A stretch of 64,000 bases of DNA from Microbulbifer agarilyticus (lineage in GTDB: Bacteria; Pseudomonadota; Gammaproteobacteria; Pseudomonadales; Cellvibrionaceae), in contig NZ_JAHVKO010000004.1 in assembly GCF_019800665.1 (NCBI RefSeq), positions 558,001-622,000 of the forward strand, given 5' to 3'. The first letter of the stretch is position 1; each line of letters opens with the position of its first letter. A model generated the notes under the pieces. That model did no database searches, was not told where the DNA came from, and saw only the letters and a program-made list of their open reading frames with translations. Positions 60,887 to 64,000 of the stretch are shown here, piece by piece. The translations under genes and the position numbers were made by a program.

Positions 60887-61010
60887 GTGGCGGCAAAGCA
60901 GTGAGCAGAAGTTTTTAGGGCCGCTGTGAACCCATCCCTGGGCGCTTCGGCGCAAACATCCTGTTTGCGACGATCCTAAAAACTTCTGCTCACTACTCTG
61001 CCTTCTCCCG
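60887..61010 (-). repeat. Structured intergenic element, copy E (reverse)
   Basis: An element of about 124 bp, read on the minus strand. Outer stem 60900-60919 / 60975-60994: 20 perfect pairs (AGTGAGCAGAAGTTTTTAGG arm). P2 stem CGCAAAC / GTTTGCG (60951-60957 and 60963-60969), loop AGGAT on the minus strand. P3 CCC-AGGGAT-GGG on the minus strand, then TTCACAGCGG. It starts with GTGGCGG. Core P2/P3 nearly identical to copy D, outer stem unrelated. It lies between efp and epmA. Confidence 0.88.
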
Positions 61011-61066
61011 CAGATAATTCCGGTTGCCCGACTAGACTGAATTCAATCTAAAGTATCCCCAATCGT

Positions 61067-62035
61067 ATGTCCGATATTTCCCTCTGGCAGCCCACTGCCC
61101 CACTCGATAACCTCCGCCGCCGCGCCACCCTACTCGCGGATATCCGCCGCTTCTTCAGCGAGCGTCAGGTGCTGGAGATGGAGGTGCCGATTCTTTCCCG
61201 CCGCGCCACCAGCGACCCGCATATCGATTCGATCACAGCGGACTGCAGCGGTGCGCCGGCGTTCCTGGCTACCAGCCCGGAGTTTGGCCTGAAGCGTTTG
61301 CTGGCGGCGGGAATGGGGGACTGTTATTACCTCGGTAAAGCGTTTCGCAATGGCGAGGCTGGTGGCCGGCATAATCCGGAGTTCACCATGCTGGAGTGGT
61401 ACCGGGTGGGCTGGGACGATCATCGGTTGATGATCGAGGTGGGTGAGTTTCTGTCTTGGGTGTTGAACATTTCCCGAGTGTGTTCCTACAGCTACCGCGC
61501 GTTGTTTTTAAAGTTTGTCGATATCGATCCGCACCGGGCGTCGCTGGAGGAGTTGAAGGCGGTCGTGGCGCGGGTGCTGGAATTGTCGTTCGAGCCGGCG
61601 GATCGCGATGAGTGCCTGGACCTGTTGATGAGCCACCATATCGAGCCAAATATGGACTTGTCAGGTGAGCGCGGTATTACGCTGGTCTACGATTTTCCCG
61701 CGAGTCAGGCGGCGCTGGCGCGGGTGGAGCACGATGAGCTGGGCGCCCCGGTGGCGCGGCGGTTTGAAGCCTATGTGGCAGGGATGGAACTGGCCAATGG
61801 GTACTGGGAATTGACCGATGCCACGGAGCAGCAGCGTCGGTTTGAGGCGGACCAGAAATACCGTGTAGAGCATGGCAAGTCGGTAAATCCGTACGAGGAG
61901 CGTCTGGTGGAGGCGCTGGCGGCTGGCATGCCGGCCTGCGCGGGGGTGGCGTTGGGGGTGGACCGGTTATTGATGCTGGCCTGCGGGGCAGAGCGTATTG
62001 ATGAGGTGATCGCGTTTCCGATTGAGCGCGCGTAA
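61067..62035 (+). CDS. epmA: EF-P lysyltransferase (PoxA/YjeA/GenX)
   Basis: A 322-residue class II lysyl-tRNA synthetase-like protein without the anticodon-binding domain. Motif 2 is FRNGEAGGRHNPEFTMLEWYR, and motif 3 is ACAGVALGVDRLLML. It activates (R)-beta-lysine with ATP and transfers it to Lys34 of EF-P. The start ATG 61067 matches the usual short N-terminus before the catalytic domain (WQPTAPLDNLRRRATLLADIR). It lies downstream of efp on the same strand but after a terminator and a structured repeat, so it probably has its own promoter. Confidence 0.97.
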   Translation: MSDISLWQPTAPLDNLRRRATLLADIRRFFSERQVLEMEVPILSRRATSDPHIDSITADCSGAPAFLATSPEFGLKRLLAAGMGDCYYLGKAFRNGEAGGRHNPEFTMLEWYRVGWDDHRLMIEVGEFLSWVLNISRVCSYSYRALFLKFVDIDPHRASLEELKAVVARVLELSFEPADRDECLDLLMSHHIEPNMDLSGERGITLVYDFPASQAALARVEHDELGAPVARRFEAYVAGMELANGYWELTDATEQQRRFEADQKYRVEHGKSVNPYEERLVEALAAGMPACAGVALGVDRLLMLACGAERIDEVIAFPIERA

Positions 62036-62062
62036 TCAGTAGCGATCAGACGTTAAGAATAT

Positions 62063-62923
62063 TCACGCGCTTTCGCGATCGTCACTCGCATCGTCATTGG
62101 GCGCATCCTGGTGGAGACTGCTGGCGCCGCGTTCGGGGGTGAATTCGTAGCTGGTGACTTCGCCCACGGCGTAAAAGCCGGTATCCAGCCAGAGGTCTTG
62201 CTGGTCTTCTCCCACCAGTGCCACCGCGTGCTTGTGATGGCTGTTCAACACTTCCCGTACCATTTGCTGAAACATGGCACTGCCGACCCCGTGTGCGCGG
62301 TATTCGGGTAATGTCCACAGGTCATAGAAACCGAGCGCATCGGCGGAAGAAAACAGGCAGCCGGTAGCAACCGCTTTTCCCTCGAACTCGCCGATATGCA
62401 TTTTCAGCCGGCTGTATTTGTGTTCGGGTAATTCGGATAAGTGTTTGTAGAACTTTTTGGTTTGCGCGGCTTCTAGGTTGCAGCTTTGTGATGCTGCAAT
62501 CAGGTCGCCGTAGGCGATGACATCCTCGGCGCGCGTGACGTTTTTAATCTTCAGCTTGTCATCGGGTTTATCGTTCGGGGCCAGTTGCTTGACCTCCGCC
62601 GCCATGGCAATTAATGGTGGCTGGCGAAGCAGGTGTAGTTCCCCCAGCGCCACGTCATCCAGTGGCTTGCTTGCACAGTGCCACAGGGAAAAGGGGCTGT
62701 GGCGCTCGGCAAAGTAATCGACGACAAAGCGCTGCAAAATGCGCGGCTGTACCACCGAGTTACTGATGACCTGATTGAAGTGAGAAGAAAGGAGCCCGCT
62801 GTCCGTGCGCAGCAGGCCGGTAATTTCTTTGGTCTGATTGGGGTTAGCCAGCCCGGCAAAGTACCCGGCTTTGGTTTCCAGGTTGCGGCAAACGAGGTTT
62901 TTGGCGCTGAGACTGTATTTCAT
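62063..62923 (-). CDS. GNAT family N-acetyltransferase-like protein
   Basis: A protein of 286 residues from ATG 62923 (MKYSLSAKNLVCRNLETK). A first half without a recognised motif (FAGLANPNQTKEITGLLRTD) is followed by a GNAT domain in the second half (about 150-265): KMHIGEFEGKAVATGCLFSSADALGFYDLWTLPEYRAHGVGSAMFQQMV shows the strand-turn and the R/Q-x-x-G-x-G/A acetyl-CoA loop as RAHGVGSA. The substrate is unknown. Its C-terminal tail is acidic and low in complexity (DAPNDDASDDRESA). It lies 63 bp downstream of cysE on the same strand, perhaps in one transcript. Confidence 0.78.
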   Translation of the reverse strand: MKYSLSAKNLVCRNLETKAGYFAGLANPNQTKEITGLLRTDSGLLSSHFNQVISNSVVQPRILQRFVVDYFAERHSPFSLWHCASKPLDDVALGELHLLRQPPLIAMAAEVKQLAPNDKPDDKLKIKNVTRAEDVIAYGDLIAASQSCNLEAAQTKKFYKHLSELPEHKYSRLKMHIGEFEGKAVATGCLFSSADALGFYDLWTLPEYRAHGVGSAMFQQMVREVLNSHHKHAVALVGEDQQDLWLDTGFYAVGEVTSYEFTPERGASSLHQDAPNDDASDDRESA

Positions 62924-62986
62924 GGTTACAGGATAGCCTTGCCGGTGCCCGGCTGGAATGAATGTGTGCAACCTGTGACAGCAGAA

Positions 62987-63817
62987 TCAGCGCAATTGAT
63001 CCACCTGCGATATTGCCGTCTGATTCATGCTGATGGCGGGCTGGTCGCAACTTGCCGTGCCAATCACTTTGGCGGGCACCCCGGCCACCAAGGATTTCTC
63101 CGGTACCGGCTTCAGCACCACACTGCCGGAGGCGATCTGCGAGCAGGCGCCGATCTCGATATTGCCGAGAATCTTGCTGCCGGCACCAATCAGCACGCCA
63201 CAGCGCACTTTCGGGTGGCGGTCGCCGCTTTCCTTGCCGGTACCGCCGAGGGTGACCGACTGCATGATCGACACATTGTCTTCCACTACCGCAGTTTCGC
63301 CGATGACGATGCCGGTGGCGTGGTCGAGCAGGATGCCCTGCCCCAGTTCGGCAGCGGGATGGATATCCACACCGAACACCACCGAGATACGGTGCTGGAT
63401 AAACAGGGACAGTGAGCGTCGCTGCTGTTGCCACAGCCAGTGGGCCACGCGCCAGGCCTGCAGGGCGTGATAACCCTTGAAGAACAGGAAGGGTTCATAC
63501 AGCGAGTGGCAGGCGCTGTCGCGCTGCTCGATGGCGGCCAGGTCCGCGCGCGCGGCGGTACCGATGCTCGGGTCCGCGGCCAGGGCCTCGTCGATTACTT
63601 CCCGAATCAGCAGGGCCTGTGCCACCGGGCTGTCGAGCTTGTTGGCCAGGTGAAAGCTGAGGGCGGATTCGAGCGTGGCGTGATTCAAGATGGTGGCGTG
63701 CAGGAAGCTCGCCAGGATCGGCTCGCGCTCGACCTGTACCGCGACATCCCGGCGAATACCGTCCCAGATCGGGTCCAGTTGGTCGACTTGGTCAGTGCTG
63801 GGTTTTACGTTTTCCAT
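62987..63817 (-). CDS. cysE: Serine O-acetyltransferase
   Basis: A 276-residue enzyme that acetylates serine for cysteine synthesis. Helical N-domain (about 1-150, with RDPACHSLYEP-like ERDSACHSLYEPFLFFKGYHALQ) and a C-terminal left-handed beta-helix of hexapeptide repeats (DIHPAAELGQGILLDHATGIVIGETAVV). The active-site stretch LDHATGIVIGETA and the end of the helix (GSVVLKPVPEKSLVAGVPAKVIG) are well kept. The length is that of E. coli CysE (273). Cysteine feedback through the C-terminal tail is expected for the family. Confidence 0.97.
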   Translation of the reverse strand: MENVKPSTDQVDQLDPIWDGIRRDVAVQVEREPILASFLHATILNHATLESALSFHLANKLDSPVAQALLIREVIDEALAADPSIGTAARADLAAIEQRDSACHSLYEPFLFFKGYHALQAWRVAHWLWQQQRRSLSLFIQHRISVVFGVDIHPAAELGQGILLDHATGIVIGETAVVEDNVSIMQSVTLGGTGKESGDRHPKVRCGVLIGAGSKILGNIEIGACSQIASGSVVLKPVPEKSLVAGVPAKVIGTASCDQPAISMNQTAISQVDQLR

Positions 63818-63856
63818 CGGATACAGCTCCTTTTATCTCATCACGCGTTACGCGGT

Positions 63857-64000
63857 TTATACGGCGCCAAGCGTGAGGGGTGGCTCATGCAGCGCGGAAA
63901 GCTGTTCGCGCAGGGCCAGAATATGTTCCGCCCAGTAGCGGGGCGTATTGAACCACGGGAATGCCATAGGAAACGCCGGGTCCTGCCAGCGCCGCGCCAG
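63857..64000 (-). CDS. Unrecognised protein, C-terminal 47 residues only
   Basis: A minus-strand frame enters from the right edge and stops at 63857. The visible end reads ARRWQDPAFPMAFPWFNTP followed by RYWAEHILALREQLSALHE and a short tail PPLTLGAV. The codon bias fits the neighbours and the frame is open over the whole 144 bases, so it is probably a real gene. I cannot name the family from this fragment. It lies 39 bp upstream of cysE and may share its transcript. Confidence 0.55.
   Translation of the reverse strand: MARRWQDPAFPMAFPWFNTPRYWAEHILALREQLSALHEPPLTLGAV

Noticed and set aside
60749-60955. Short minus-strand frame encoding AQGWVHSGP, also seen near 42240
   Set aside because: The shared peptide comes from the core of the structured repeats, not from a gene; it has no proper context of its own.

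Overview
The window comes from a GC-rich marine gammaproteobacterium, most likely a Microbulbifer or another member of the Cellvibrionales. This rests on TonB-dependent receptors with the LEEVTVTA(T/Q)KREQS start, the hisB-hisH-hisA-hisF order, the envC-gpmI // rhodanese-grxC-secB block, a DUF6316 protein, a FimX-type protein and a CrbS/CrbR (MxtR/ErdR) two-component pair. It is chromosomal. I see no rRNA, tRNA, prophage, insertion sequence or CRISPR array. Coding density is high and genes lie on both strands in short operons.

Layout. 1-13.2 kb is an accessory catabolic region: a GST / patatin / DUF2855 operon with a TetR regulator, a TonB receptor, an operon of a DJ-1/PfpI protein and a sulfatase, a LysR regulator, and a divergent operon of histidine phosphatase, acyl-CoA dehydrogenase and APH-type kinase. 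The last two resemble a split ACAD11 or the Lva enzymes that break down 4-hydroxyacyl-CoAs. 13.3-20.2 kb holds AsmA, a lipase with a small secreted partner, and a histidine/glutamate-rich ZnuD-like receptor. 20.3-23.3 kb is hisBHAF. 23.4-32.0 kb is housekeeping: DUF6316, ctpA, envC, gpmI, rhodanese, grxC, secB, thioesterase, SDR and smrA. 32.3-34 kb has three small lipoproteins.

34-44 kb is built around an acetate-switch type sensor kinase (CrbS/MxtR-like) and its LuxR-type response regulator (CrbR/ErdR-like). It also carries a TonB receptor, an MFS carrier, an HSL-family esterase and a 3-hydroxybutyrate dehydrogenase, and suggests uptake and oxidation of short acyl compounds or hydroxybutyrate esters. 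44-54.5 kb holds low-complexity lipoproteins, an AhpA/YtjB-like protein divergent from serB, an RND efflux pair and an M1 aminopeptidase. 54.6-58.9 kb carries fimX and a companion. 59-62 kb is the EF-P set (epmB // efp, epmA). 62-64 kb has a GNAT, cysE and the end of an unrecognised gene.

The most striking unexplained structure is a family of five intergenic elements of about 119-127 bp (21621, 42175, 42351, 45121, 60887). Each folds into a long outer stem enclosing two hairpins, both with an A(G/T)GGA(C/T)-type loop. The outer stem sequence differs from copy to copy yet stays perfectly or almost perfectly self-complementary. Three candidate operator systems are also visible: a 19-bp motif shared by two promoters of the first region, a LysR-type inverted repeat, and a 14-bp inverted repeat whose half-site recurs upstream of both crbS and the bdhA-crbR operon.
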